Origin: Chloracidobacterium sp. | Lineage (GTDB): Bacteria; Acidobacteriota; Blastocatellia; Pyrinomonadales; Pyrinomonadaceae | Direction of reading: 5' to 3' | Assembly: GCA_016706275.1 (NCBI GenBank) | Contig: JADJJY010000001.1 | Location: forward strand, 496,001-560,000 | Length of the DNA: 64,000 nt | Shown here: one piece after another, positions 24,014 through 33,198 of the stretch | Layout of the letters: each line of letters opens with the position of its first letter | Position numbering within the stretch: position 1 is the stretch's first letter | The notes under the pieces: generated by a model | Told to the model about the DNA's origin: nothing | The model's input: only the letters and a program-made list of their open reading frames with translations | The model's database searches: none | Program-made: the position numbers and the translations under genes

Positions 24014-25984
24014 TTATCTAAATCCCGTGATCAAAACGGCGTTTGAGGTTAGCTCGCCGCGGACAATGGCGATCTGTTTGCCATCGCGCGAGTATTCGCG
24101 GCGGGCGATCGCCGGTTGGTCAAAATTAGTGATCTGCTTTGGGCTGCCACCGTCGAGCGATTGGATCCAAAGATTATTCTTCTCACCGCGCTGGGCGATG
24201 TAAACAATGCTTCTGCCATCCGGCGTCCATGCCGGCCCGCGATTGATACTGGTTGTCGTCAAAAGATCAAAAGTCTTTATCGCATCGCCTCCATCGGCGG
24301 GAATGATCGCGAGTTTCCCAAAACCTTGCACTTTCGGATCTACCACAAAACATGCAAAATACTTCCCATCTTGGGAATACCGAGGTTCCGTAGCATCAAG
24401 GCTCGTCAACAATTGCGGCTCGCCGCCATCTATCGACACCCGAAAAATTCTCGATTTTCCGTTGACCCATGTCGAATAGATAACCCATTTTCCGTCAAGC
24501 GAAATGTCAGGATTGTCCACGCTGCCAACATTGGTCAACTGAAGCGGATTGCCGCCGTTTGTATCGATCCGGGTCAAATGATCACCCGCTCCGGGCACGG
24601 AATAGACAAAATACTTGCCATCAGGGGATGCGACAGGGAGCTCCTTGTATAAACGATCGGTCGTCAATTGCTTAGCGTTTGAGCCGTCCTGATCCATCAC
24701 CCAAACCTCAGAATCACCACTCTGGTCGCCCACATAGACGATACGCTTATCTGGCGTCCACCCGATGCCATGGGTGTCACTCTTTGCAGGCATGATCGGT
24801 TTAGCCAAATTTGGATCGGTATTTGCCGAGACCCAAACGCTCGATTTGGTCTCGGCCTCGGTTGTTGCCAACGATTTGCCATCCGCCGTGATCGATATCC
24901 CGCCATATTCGGTGAGTGTGTGTGTCAATCGACGAGCTTCACCATTCGGGTATCCGATCTCCCATATTTGCGAGGGGGCTCCGTTGATATCCGAACCGAT
25001 AACTAATATCGAATCGTTCGATGGGTGCCACACGATATCCGACGCATAAGCCCATCTTTGTTTTCCCGGTTCGGCTACTTTTCCGTCGGCCACAGCAATG
25101 ATGCTTAGGCTAAACATCAGCTTTGGCAATAGGCTGTCGTCGCCCATTAACGATGCGATGAATTTACCGTCAGGCGACCACACCGGCCTACCGGTAAAAA
25201 ACTTTGTTCCTTCTAAGGTGATCAATTCTTGCGCGTTTGTGCCGTCCGGATTTGCAATATAAATGGAACTGGCCGCGCTTTCAACCGAAAATCTAATAAA
25301 CGCGATCTGCCGCCCGTCCGGCGAAAATGTTATGGAATACCCATTTGTCAACACTTTGGCCGGCGAACCTCCGAGCGTCGGAACGCGGAAGATTGTCGGT
25401 CCTGTGGTGTCTTTATTTTCGCCATTGAAATACACAAAGTTTCCATCCGGAGAAAATGTGAGGGCGACAACGTTATCCATTTCTCCGGCGGCTACTACCT
25501 GGACATTGCTATTTGCCTGGATCTGCTTTATCCAAACCGACAACTGTTCGCCTTCGACCTTTTTATAAACGAGAAACTTTCCATCCGGCGAGATCACCGA
25601 CTCGCGGGTCTTGCCGTCGCCGGTGAGACGCTGGGTTTTGAGGTTTTCGGTCGTTCGTGGTGATTGTGTCGGCTGCGATCTGAGATAACGAAACCCAAAT
25701 ATTCCAACCGCAACGAGGAGCGCGACAACGACAAGTCCAATAGCACCGTTTCGGAGCGCAGACGAACGTTGTTTCCCAAAAGTATTTGCTGCAACCGTAT
25801 CACCGGTCGTATTTATTTGTTGACGCGTCGGAGCCTCGCCCGGAGCCGCGGTCGAGTGCAAGATCGCCGTCGCCGGCTCGTCCGGCGATGGGACTGAGCC
25901 TTGTACAAGCGCAGTTCCATCTTCGAGACAGTACAGCAGCGTATCGTCGTAATAATCCCGCCGACAGTCAGGGCATCTTTTCAT
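24014..25984 (-). CDS. Zinc-ribbon/TM/TolB-like propeller protein
   Basis: 656 residues. It starts with the same module as the TPR paralogues (MKRCPDCRRDYYDDTLLYC, EPATAILHSTAAPGEAPTR) and one TM helix at about 82-102 (GLVVVALLVAVGIFGFRYL). The rest is a PD40/TolB-type beta-propeller with repeated SPDGKF, WSPDGKFIAS and YSQDGKYFAC units. It resembles the propeller of the kinase gene at 26.5-29.5 kb. The cytosolic zinc ribbon with an outer propeller suggests a membrane receptor or scaffold. It is convergent with the PRC/CBS gene, with only 7 bp between the stops. Confidence 0.87.
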   Translation of the reverse strand: MKRCPDCRRDYYDDTLLYCLEDGTALVQGSVPSPDEPATAILHSTAAPGEAPTRQQINTTGDTVAANTFGKQRSSALRNGAIGLVVVALLVAVGIFGFRYLRSQPTQSPRTTENLKTQRLTGDGKTRESVISPDGKFLVYKKVEGEQLSVWIKQIQANSNVQVVAAGEMDNVVALTFSPDGNFVYFNGENKDTTGPTIFRVPTLGGSPAKVLTNGYSITFSPDGRQIAFIRFSVESAASSIYIANPDGTNAQELITLEGTKFFTGRPVWSPDGKFIASLMGDDSLLPKLMFSLSIIAVADGKVAEPGKQRWAYASDIVWHPSNDSILVIGSDINGAPSQIWEIGYPNGEARRLTHTLTEYGGISITADGKSLATTEAETKSSVWVSANTDPNLAKPIMPAKSDTHGIGWTPDKRIVYVGDQSGDSEVWVMDQDGSNAKQLTTDRLYKELPVASPDGKYFVYSVPGAGDHLTRIDTNGGNPLQLTNVGSVDNPDISLDGKWVIYSTWVNGKSRIFRVSIDGGEPQLLTSLDATEPRYSQDGKYFACFVVDPKVQGFGKLAIIPADGGDAIKTFDLLTTTSINRGPAWTPDGRSIVYIAQRGEKNNLWIQSLDGGSPKQITNFDQPAIARREYSRDGKQIAIVRGELTSNAVLITGFR

Positions 25985-26035
25985 AACAAAGGATCCGGGC
26001 GACTCGTTTATCTATTTGTTTTTGCGGCTAGGCGA

Positions 26036-26542
26036 TCATCCGCACGAATTGTCGGGTGCGGTCAGCCCTAAAAAGAAATTAGTGTCAAAGCGAAAGATCA
26101 TCGCCCCTTTGGTCATAAAGCCACCGAGGTTGCACGCGTCGCCTTCGGGAATGCAGATATCGCCGCAGGGTTTTGTGCCGGAAGCGCATCCCGCGCCTCC
26201 GCCGGAACGCATGCTGTCACCCGCCGGAGGCGGTGTTTCCGCAAAACCGTTGACGTTTACCAGCTTTACGCAGGTTGTTTTTAGCGCAATATCGTTGACT
26301 TTGTCGTATGACGACTGATCGTTGGCCCAACCTTGCAGTTTTACGGCACCGCTGGATGAGACCACATTGATATGTGAGATCTGTGAGGCAAGTCCTTTAT
26401 CGGACTTAATGTTTGCATAGATATCAGCGACGATCTGGCTGTCGGCGTTCTTTTCGCACTGCCCGAATGCGGGGCTTGAGAGCGCGATCAGGGTCACTAG
26501 AAACAGAAATGCAAAGAGCACTGAGGTCATTTTCTTGGTCAT
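26036..26542 (-). CDS. Secreted BON-domain protein
   Basis: 168 residues from ATG 26542, with GGAG six bases before it. Starts at 26554 and 26560 are possible but less well placed. Signal peptide MTKKMTSVLFAFLFLVTLIA ends near SPAFGQ. The BON domain covers about 30-100: DSQIVADIYANIKSDKGLAS and VVSSSGAVKLQGWANDQSSY, typical of lipid- or surface-binding BON folds. The C-terminal part is Gly- and Cys-rich (GGGAGCASGTKPCGDICIP) and resembles a disulfide-bonded tail. It follows the kinase-propeller gene on the same strand by about 15 bp, so the two are probably co-transcribed. Confidence 0.82.
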   Translation of the reverse strand: MTKKMTSVLFAFLFLVTLIALSSPAFGQCEKNADSQIVADIYANIKSDKGLASQISHINVVSSSGAVKLQGWANDQSSYDKVNDIALKTTCVKLVNVNGFAETPPPAGDSMRSGGGAGCASGTKPCGDICIPEGDACNLGGFMTKGAMIFRFDTNFFLGLTAPDNSCG

Positions 26543-26556
26543 ATTTTTCTCCATTT

Positions 26557-28203
26557 TCAATTACTGGTTGTCAGCATCGAAAGCAGACTAAATCGAGTTT
26601 GCTTTCCAAACATGATGGTGCTGCCATCGTGCAGCCAGGCAAGGCGGGAAAAATACTGCCCGGAATCGTTGTTGTTCGTCAGTCGTTTGGCGTCGCCGCC
26701 AGATGTCGCAATTACCCAAACATCGTCTCGCTCGTCGTTGCGGGCGACAAATCCGGCCCATTTTCTATCGTTGGACACGAAAATATTATAATAATAAGCG
26801 TTCTTTAAGCTAGAGATCGCCGACGCGGCACCAGTACCGGCCGCGACCTTTTTTAATACCGTCTCAGGCGGCAAACCGCTCGTCTTTTCCGACTCCGCAA
26901 TGATAAGCCCATTCTCATCTGCCGTCCATCCGATTAGCCGCATTGTAAGGCTGGTCTCATAGAAATTTGTCATCTGGCCCGTCGCGGTGTCGATAATGCC
27001 AAGGCCGAGCACCTTTTTTCCGCCCTCTGCCGAGCTGTCTTTTTTGGTAGAGAATGCCAAACGCTTTCCCTCCGATGACCAGACCGGACACGCATAACTC
27101 AACCCTGCGTCGGTGTTTGCGGTCAATGGGGCGTCTGAGCCGTCGCGGACATTTACCGCCCACACATTTTGGGCTCCGTTTTTATTCGAAATATAAGCGA
27201 TACGCCCGCTGTCCGGCGACCACGCAAAGGCGTTGGTCTGAATGTGGTTGTAGGGCGAGACCGAGTATCCAGGCATCGAAATGCCGCCCGACGCCAGTTT
27301 TCGCTCGCCCCCGCCATTCGGATTGGCGATCATTAACTCCGGCACATCGCCCGCTTTTCGCATAAACGCGATCAACGTGCCGTCAGGCGACCACGCTGGT
27401 AAGAAGCCTGCCTCGCTGAGGGTAGTTGCCGGATCGTCACGCGACCGCAAAGGTTTGACGAGGATCGAGCTGTCGAGCAGTTTGTTGCCGCGGCTGAGGT
27501 TTTTTGCCGATTGAAAGACCATCTTTTGGCCGTCCGGTGAAACGTCGGGCCATAATTCAGAATTAACGTTTCGCGAAACGGGCGATTCGACCTTGTCCGT
27601 GACGTTGACGCGCCAGATGGTCGATTCCTCCTTGGCAGAGCTGACAATTACCGAACTGCCATCCGGCGCAGCATCGACGACAATACTGTCAGTCTCGGAC
27701 GATGTGAGGCGTGTTGGCGTCCCGGATCCCGCAACAAATACCTGAAAGACGCCGTCAACCGACGCGCTGTAGTAAAAACGCTCTTTTTCCGGCAGCCACG
27801 CGACGCCGCTGATCTCGCCCGTGCCCTTGGTTACGGACGTCGGATTTGCGGCCGTCGGGTCGCTTGTGAAAAGCTCCCATGCGGTGTCTTTTTGGATGAT
27901 AAATGCAAGCGTCTTTTCGTCGGGTGAGATGCTCGCCCAGATCAGTTTGCCTTTTTGCGGATCAAAAGATGTTGTCTTTTGAGACTGACCCGAGGCGACT
28001 TCCATTGAGTAAAGATCGCCTTTGGACTGGTAATAGATCTTTCCGCTTGCGGCCCAGCGGCGAAGCTGAAAGCTGCCGTCGGCGACCGGCCCGACAGATT
28101 TTGGCGTGCCGCCGAGAGCAGAGACGCGCCACACGCCGGTTGAATTTACCTTGCCGTCCGCGATATTGCCCTTTTGCGAGAAGAAGGCAAGTTCATCGCC
28201 CTT
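26557..28203 (-). pseudogene. TolB-like propeller half of the kinase gene, cut off by a frameshift
   Basis: The frame continues the kinase protein after a one-base shift. Removing one base of the CCC run at 28199-28201 (GGG in the gene) joins DPIWS to GDELAFFSQKGNIADGKVNS and onwards to VWRVSALGGTPKS. The segment then carries PD40 units such as SPDGQKMVFQSAKN, WSPDGTLIAFMRK and WSPDSGRIAYIS up to the stop. With the kinase half the protein would be about 973 residues. On its own the first Met is at codon 28134, without a good ribosome binding site, so independent translation is doubtful. Natural mutation and sequence error are both possible. Confidence 0.8.
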
Positions 28204-29479
28204 GTGACCAGATGGGGTCCTGATTTGAAAAAGCGTCGTTCGTCACCTGGATCGCCTCGGTTGAAACGGTTTGCGTGACCCAGATATTTTTTGCCGAAGA
28301 CTTGGTCGATGAAAACGCGATCATCTTGCCGTCGGGCGAAAAACTCGCATTGCTAAACAGCTCGCCCGGTGCGCTCGACCAATTGGCGATCTCCGTCGTT
28401 TTCAGACTGCCCGCTATCAAATTTGCCGCGGGCCGCGGCCGAAAGTACCAGATGCCGCCGACCAATAAGCCAACGATGGCGACAAAAACGATCGCGTGGA
28501 GCAAAGTAAACCTGCGTGTTGCCGAGATCCTTTCGGTAAATGTCGATTTCGGCCCTTCCGCTCCGGTCACCTGTGCCGGTATCGACTGGTCAGCGGTATG
28601 ATTAAGCTTTGCCTCAAATTTCAGCTCGTCCCGTAGATCCTGTAGATCGATCTGCAGATCCTTAACGTGCTGATAACGTTGGTCGCGGTCTTTTCTAAGT
28701 GTTTTCTCGACGATGCGTTCGAGATGCCGAGGCAGAACCGGAGCGGCCAGTCTCAGAGCCTGTGGCTCATCCTTTAATATCGAGCTGATCACATCGAGGT
28801 GAGATTCGCCGTCAAACGGACGCTTTGACGTAAAAAGCTCGTAAAGCACGATTCCGAGGCTGAAAATATCGCTGCGCGGATCGAGCGTGTGGCCGCGTGC
28901 CTGTTCGGGCGACATGTACGCGGCGGTGCCCATTATCATGCCCGGTTCGGTGTTAAATTGTGCCTTGGTTTCAGCCTCAGCCTCTGCGGTCTCAACGTTT
29001 TTTTCGGTTAGCTTTGCTAGGCCAAAATCAAGTACCTTTACGACGCCGTCGTCGCGGATCATTATGTTGTCGGGCTTGATGTCGCGATGGATAATGCCGG
29101 CCTCGTGGGCGGCGGCGAGCGCGGTCGCGACCTGTAATGCGATTCCGAGTGCCTCGTCGAGGCTCATCGACGACTCACGCATCCGGTGCCGCAGCGTTTT
29201 GCCCTTGATATACTCGGTCGCAATGTATTGTGAGTCGTCAAAGCTGCCGATCTCAAAAACCGTCAAGATATTTGGATGATTAAGAGCCGACGCGGCCTTA
29301 GCCTCCTGCACAAAACGCCTGACCCGCTCGTCGTCGTCGGCGACCTCGGCAAGCAGTATTTTGAGCGCGACCTGACGCTCGAGCTTTGTATCCTCGGCCA
29401 GATAAACTTCGCCCATCCCCCCCGCACCGATAGCGGAAATTATCTTGTAGTGCGAAATATTTTCGCCTGCGTTTGGCAT
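28193..29479 (-). CDS. Ser/Thr protein kinase with TM helix, truncated by frameshift
   Basis: 428 residues to the premature stop. Kinase motifs are intact: GAGGMGEVYLAED (P-loop), VALKIL (Lys), HRDIKPDN (catalytic loop), LDFGLAK (DFG) and AAYMSPEQARG. The kinase domain covers about 12-275. A TM helix (LLHAIVFVAIVGLLVGGIWY) lies at about 325-345, followed by the first propeller blades (SFSPDGKMIAFSS). This PknB-type kinase-TM-TolB architecture is common in Acidobacteria. The stop comes right after DPIWSQGR, where a one-base change would open the frame into the downstream propeller segment. Confidence 0.87.
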   Translation of the reverse strand: MPNAGENISHYKIISAIGAGGMGEVYLAEDTKLERQVALKILLAEVADDDERVRRFVQEAKAASALNHPNILTVFEIGSFDDSQYIATEYIKGKTLRHRMRESSMSLDEALGIALQVATALAAAHEAGIIHRDIKPDNIMIRDDGVVKVLDFGLAKLTEKNVETAEAEAETKAQFNTEPGMIMGTAAYMSPEQARGHTLDPRSDIFSLGIVLYELFTSKRPFDGESHLDVISSILKDEPQALRLAAPVLPRHLERIVEKTLRKDRDQRYQHVKDLQIDLQDLRDELKFEAKLNHTADQSIPAQVTGAEGPKSTFTERISATRRFTLLHAIVFVAIVGLLVGGIWYFRPRPAANLIAGSLKTTEIANWSSAPGELFSNASFSPDGKMIAFSSTKSSAKNIWVTQTVSTEAIQVTNDAFSNQDPIWSQGR

Positions 29480-29718
29480 CGTGAATAGTTCGGGAAATTA
29501 TATCATTCTCGACGCCGAAGCTACGACGAAATATTACACCAGCAGGCACCGCGGAAACCGCATCTCAAAAACTCTCGTATTACCAAATTTATTGACCGTT
29601 ACGGTTGTCCGACTTAAAACTATCGAATTACCTAATTAGGCTTGATAAACGGCCTGAATAAATTCATAATTTCAACGATCTACTTTTCAAAATAGTCTAT
29701 TCATTAGGAGCTTTTACC

Positions 29719-32700
29719 GTGCATAAACTGCGTTCGTCGTTTGTCCTTGTTTGCTTGTCGCTAGTGTTCACCGCTACTTTTTTTGGACAAAGGCCGTCCG
29801 GGCCGCCGCCGACCTCATCGCCGACACCGGCAGGTGATGCGACACGTGTCACGACGGCATCTCCGACGCCGTCGGTTTCGCCGACAGTAGCTCCGACACC
29901 ACCGCCGCCGCCTGATCCGATGGGTTCGCAGGCATTTGGCGGGTTGCGTTTTCGTTCGATCGGCCCAGCGGTGACTTCGGGACGCGTACTCGCTTTCGCC
30001 GTGGACCCTAACGACCGCACGAAATACTACGTCGCGGTTGCATCCGGTGGAGTCTGGAAAACAGTCAACGCAGGCACGACGTGGACATCGGTATTTGATA
30101 ACGAAGGCGCATTTTCGATCGGTGCGATAGCTCTCGACCCAAAAAATCCGGCGACCGTCTGGGTCGGCACCGGCGAACGCAATAGCCAGCGAAGTGTTGG
30201 TTACGGCGACGGAGTTTATCGTTCGGATGACGGCGGCCGCAGCTGGCGCAATATGGGCCTCAAAACGTCCGAGCACATCGGACGTATTGCCATCGACCCC
30301 CGAGATAGCAACGTTGTTTTCGTAGCGGCACAGGGCCCGCTGTGGGCTCCGGGCGGCGAACGCGGCCTCTACAAAACAACCGACGGTGGCAAAACCTGGA
30401 AAGCTGTCATCCCCGGCACGGAACACACAGGCGTGACGGATGTCGTTATCGACCCGGCAAATCCCGACACGATGTACGCAGCGACATGGCAGCGGCGGCG
30501 GCACTTTTACACGCTGATAAATGGCGGCCCTGAAAGCGCGATACACAAATCGACCGACGGCGGCAATACCTGGACTCGTCTCCGCTCGGGCCTGCCTCCG
30601 GGCGATCTCGGTCGCATCGGCCTTTCGATCTCGCCCGCGAAAACGGACGTTGTCTACGCGACGGTCGAGGCGAGCGGCGTACTTAGCGGCATTTTCCGCT
30701 CGAACGATCGTGGTGCGACGTGGGAACGGATGAGCTCGACCATCGCGCAGGGGATGTATTACGGCCAGATCATCGCCGATCCGCAGAATGTGGACCGCGT
30801 TTATATTCCGAATGTGCAGTTTCAGGTCTCGGACGATGGCGGACGCACGCAACGAAATCTCGGTGAGCGGCTAAAGCATGTCGATAACCATGGGATCTGG
30901 GTCGACCCCAAAAACACCGATTACATCCTCGTCGGTTGCGACGGCGGCATTTACGAAAGTTTTGACCGCGGGGCAAATTGGAATTTTAAGGCAAACCTGC
31001 CGATCGCGCAGTTTTACGACGTAGTCGCTGATAACGCTCTGCCGTTTTACAACGTATACGGCGGCACGCAGGATAACAACTCACTGGGCGGCCCGGCCCG
31101 AACTCGCAGCTCTGCGGGCATTCTAAATTCCGATTGGTTTGCGACAAACGGCGGCGACGGTTTTCGTTCACAGGTCGATCCGACCGACCCAAACATCATC
31201 TATGCCGAAAGTCAGAACGGCGGCCTCGTCCGGTTTGATAAGCGAACCGGCGAACGCGTCGGCATCGCGCCGATCGAGGGTAAGGGCGAAGAATCGCAGC
31301 GATACAACTGGGATTCGCCGATAATGATCAGCCCGCACTCAAACACGCGGCTGTATTTCGCCGGCCACAAACTCTTCAAATCCGACAATCGCGGCGACGA
31401 TTGGAAAGTCATCAGCGGCGACCTGTCACGAGGGCTCGACCGCAACGCTTTGCCTGTAATGGGCAAGGTCTGGGGGCCTGACGCGATCGCAAAAAATCAA
31501 TCGACCGCGCTTTACGGTAACGCCTCGGCGATCTCAGAATCGCCTAAGAAACAAGGCTTGATCTATGTCGGAACCGACGACGGACTGATCCAGATCACCG
31601 ATAACGACGGCCAGAGCTGGCGAAAGGTCGATAAGATACCGGGCGTGCCTGATAATGCCTACGTCCATCGCGTCCTCGCTTCTCAGCACGATGCGAACAC
31701 CGTCTACGCCATCTATAACAATCATCAAAATGGCGATTTCAAACCTTATCTCGTCAAGAGCACCGACGCTGGCCGGACGTGGACTTTGATCACAGGAAAG
31801 CTGCCCGAACGCGGTTCGCTCTATGCGATCGCCGAGGATCACGTTAACCCAAATCTGCTGTTTGCAGGTTCGGAATTTGGCTTTTTCTTTACGGTAGACG
31901 GCGGCAGCAAATGGGTGCAGCTTAAGGGCAATCTGCCGACGATCGCGGTGCGCGACATCGCCATTCAAAAGACCGAGAACGACCTCGTCCTTGCAACATT
32001 CGGACGCGGTATTTACGTATTGGATGACTACTCGTCATTACGTGGCGTCAGCAAAGAAGCGATGGAACGGTCGTCTATGCTTTTCCCGGTCAAAGACGCC
32101 CTGATGTACGTTCGGTCAAACACCTCGTTTGCCGGTTCGCAGGGTGCGTCGTTTTATACGGCCCCAAATCCGGCATACGGAGCGACATTTACTTATTTCC
32201 TAAAAGAATCGCCGAAGACTTTGCGGCAAAAACGCCAGGATGCAGAGCGTGCGGCCGAGCGTGCAAAACAGCCCATCCGGTATCCGTCGATCGCCGAACT
32301 GCGAGCGGAGAGCGAAGAGGAGGCTCCGTCTATGATCTTTACCGTCACCGATTCCGAAGGCAAGATCGTTCGCCGTCTAAACGCTCCTGCCGGTGCCGGC
32401 GTCCAGCGTGTCGTCTGGGATATGCGTTATTTGCCGCCGTCGATCTCAGCCGCTCCGCAGGGCGGCCCACCTGATGGCGGTGGCGGAGGCTTTGGGGGAT
32501 TCGGCCCACAGGGTTCGCTCGTGATGCCGGGTAAATATACAGTTTCGATGGCGATGCGGGTTAATAGCGTGGTCACGTCGCTGCCGGGTTCGCAGAGCTT
32601 TAATGTGACGGTCGAGGGCAAAGAAAATATGACGCCCGCCGACGCCGCGTTCCTCGCCGAATTTCAACGCAAGGTCTCAACACTTCAACGGTCGGTCATC

Positions 32701-33096
32701 GGAGCCAACTCCGCAGCCACCGAAGCAAAGACCCGCATTGGACTGTACAAACGTGCCGCCCAAGAGGCTCCGGTCGATAACAAAAAGCTGATCGAGCAAG
32801 CAGAGGCGTTTGATAACGAGATCGATGCTCTGATCAATGCGATCCGCGGCGGCCGCGAAGACTCAGACATACCGCCGCCTTCGATCGCCCAACGCGTCGG
32901 CAATATCGCCGGTACGATACGGCTATCGACCATCCGCCCGACACAGACGCAGCTCACTCAATACGACCTTTCGAGTGCGGAGTTTGCCCCGGTTCTGGCG
33001 AGGTTAAGGACGCTCATCGAGGTCAGTCTGCCAGGCTTTGAAAAGACGCTTGAAGCAGCTGGTGCCCCGCTTACACCGGGACGCCTGCCGCAATAG
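29719..33096 (+). CDS. Large exported sortilin/VPS10-like BNR-repeat protein
   Basis: 1125 residues from a GTG at 29719, with AGGAG eight bases upstream. Signal peptide, then a Pro/Thr/Ser-rich stretch (TPSVSPTVAPTPPPPPDP), then a many-bladed propeller with Asp-box motifs: YRSDDGGRSWRN, YKTTDGGKTWKA, HKSTDGGNTWTR, FRSNDRGATWER. The last 300 residues form a beta-rich and then helical tail (ITVTDSEGKIVRRLNAPAGA-type region and Gln-rich helices). Such proteins are usually labelled glycosyl hydrolase or sortilin-like; catalytic residues for hydrolysis are not evident, so a binding role is as likely. Confidence 0.85.
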   Translation: MHKLRSSFVLVCLSLVFTATFFGQRPSGPPPTSSPTPAGDATRVTTASPTPSVSPTVAPTPPPPPDPMGSQAFGGLRFRSIGPAVTSGRVLAFAVDPNDRTKYYVAVASGGVWKTVNAGTTWTSVFDNEGAFSIGAIALDPKNPATVWVGTGERNSQRSVGYGDGVYRSDDGGRSWRNMGLKTSEHIGRIAIDPRDSNVVFVAAQGPLWAPGGERGLYKTTDGGKTWKAVIPGTEHTGVTDVVIDPANPDTMYAATWQRRRHFYTLINGGPESAIHKSTDGGNTWTRLRSGLPPGDLGRIGLSISPAKTDVVYATVEASGVLSGIFRSNDRGATWERMSSTIAQGMYYGQIIADPQNVDRVYIPNVQFQVSDDGGRTQRNLGERLKHVDNHGIWVDPKNTDYILVGCDGGIYESFDRGANWNFKANLPIAQFYDVVADNALPFYNVYGGTQDNNSLGGPARTRSSAGILNSDWFATNGGDGFRSQVDPTDPNIIYAESQNGGLVRFDKRTGERVGIAPIEGKGEESQRYNWDSPIMISPHSNTRLYFAGHKLFKSDNRGDDWKVISGDLSRGLDRNALPVMGKVWGPDAIAKNQSTALYGNASAISESPKKQGLIYVGTDDGLIQITDNDGQSWRKVDKIPGVPDNAYVHRVLASQHDANTVYAIYNNHQNGDFKPYLVKSTDAGRTWTLITGKLPERGSLYAIAEDHVNPNLLFAGSEFGFFFTVDGGSKWVQLKGNLPTIAVRDIAIQKTENDLVLATFGRGIYVLDDYSSLRGVSKEAMERSSMLFPVKDALMYVRSNTSFAGSQGASFYTAPNPAYGATFTYFLKESPKTLRQKRQDAERAAERAKQPIRYPSIAELRAESEEEAPSMIFTVTDSEGKIVRRLNAPAGAGVQRVVWDMRYLPPSISAAPQGGPPDGGGGGFGGFGPQGSLVMPGKYTVSMAMRVNSVVTSLPGSQSFNVTVEGKENMTPADAAFLAEFQRKVSTLQRSVIGANSAATEAKTRIGLYKRAAQEAPVDNKKLIEQAEAFDNEIDALINAIRGGREDSDIPPPSIAQRVGNIAGTIRLSTIRPTQTQLTQYDLSSAEFAPVLARLRTLIEVSLPGFEKTLEAAGAPLTPGRLPQ

Positions 33097-33125
33097 TTAA
33101 CAACCTTCGGCATCCTAAAGTAAAT

Positions 33126-33149
33126 AGCCCGACGAGTGATCGCCGGGCT
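33126..33149. terminator. Bidirectional terminator hairpin
   Basis: Arms agcccgacga and tcgccgggct pair at nine of ten positions around gtga. It is placed between the convergent ends of the BNR-repeat gene and the TPR paralogue. T-rich sequence follows on the plus strand (gtttagcatat). Confidence 0.6.
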
Positions 33150-33188
33150 GTTTAGCATATTATACCCGCATTCAGGGCATCGTTTCAT
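33150..33188 (-). pseudogene. Remnant of a further MKRCPEC-family gene start
   Basis: Reading minus from 33188 gives ATG AAA CGA TGC CCT GAA TGC GG, encoding MKRCPECG, after which similarity is lost. It stands 10 bp downstream of the stop of the 33199-34932 paralogue, the same spacing style as the junctions in the tandem array at 15.9-21 kb. It is best read as the leftover 5' end of a deleted tandem copy. Confidence 0.65.
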
Positions 33189-33198
33189 AGGCTAAGTT

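Noticed and set aside
29719..33096. True glycoside hydrolase or sialidase
   Set aside because: Asp-box repeats are present, but the catalytic Arg triad and Tyr/Glu pair of sialidases could not be placed.
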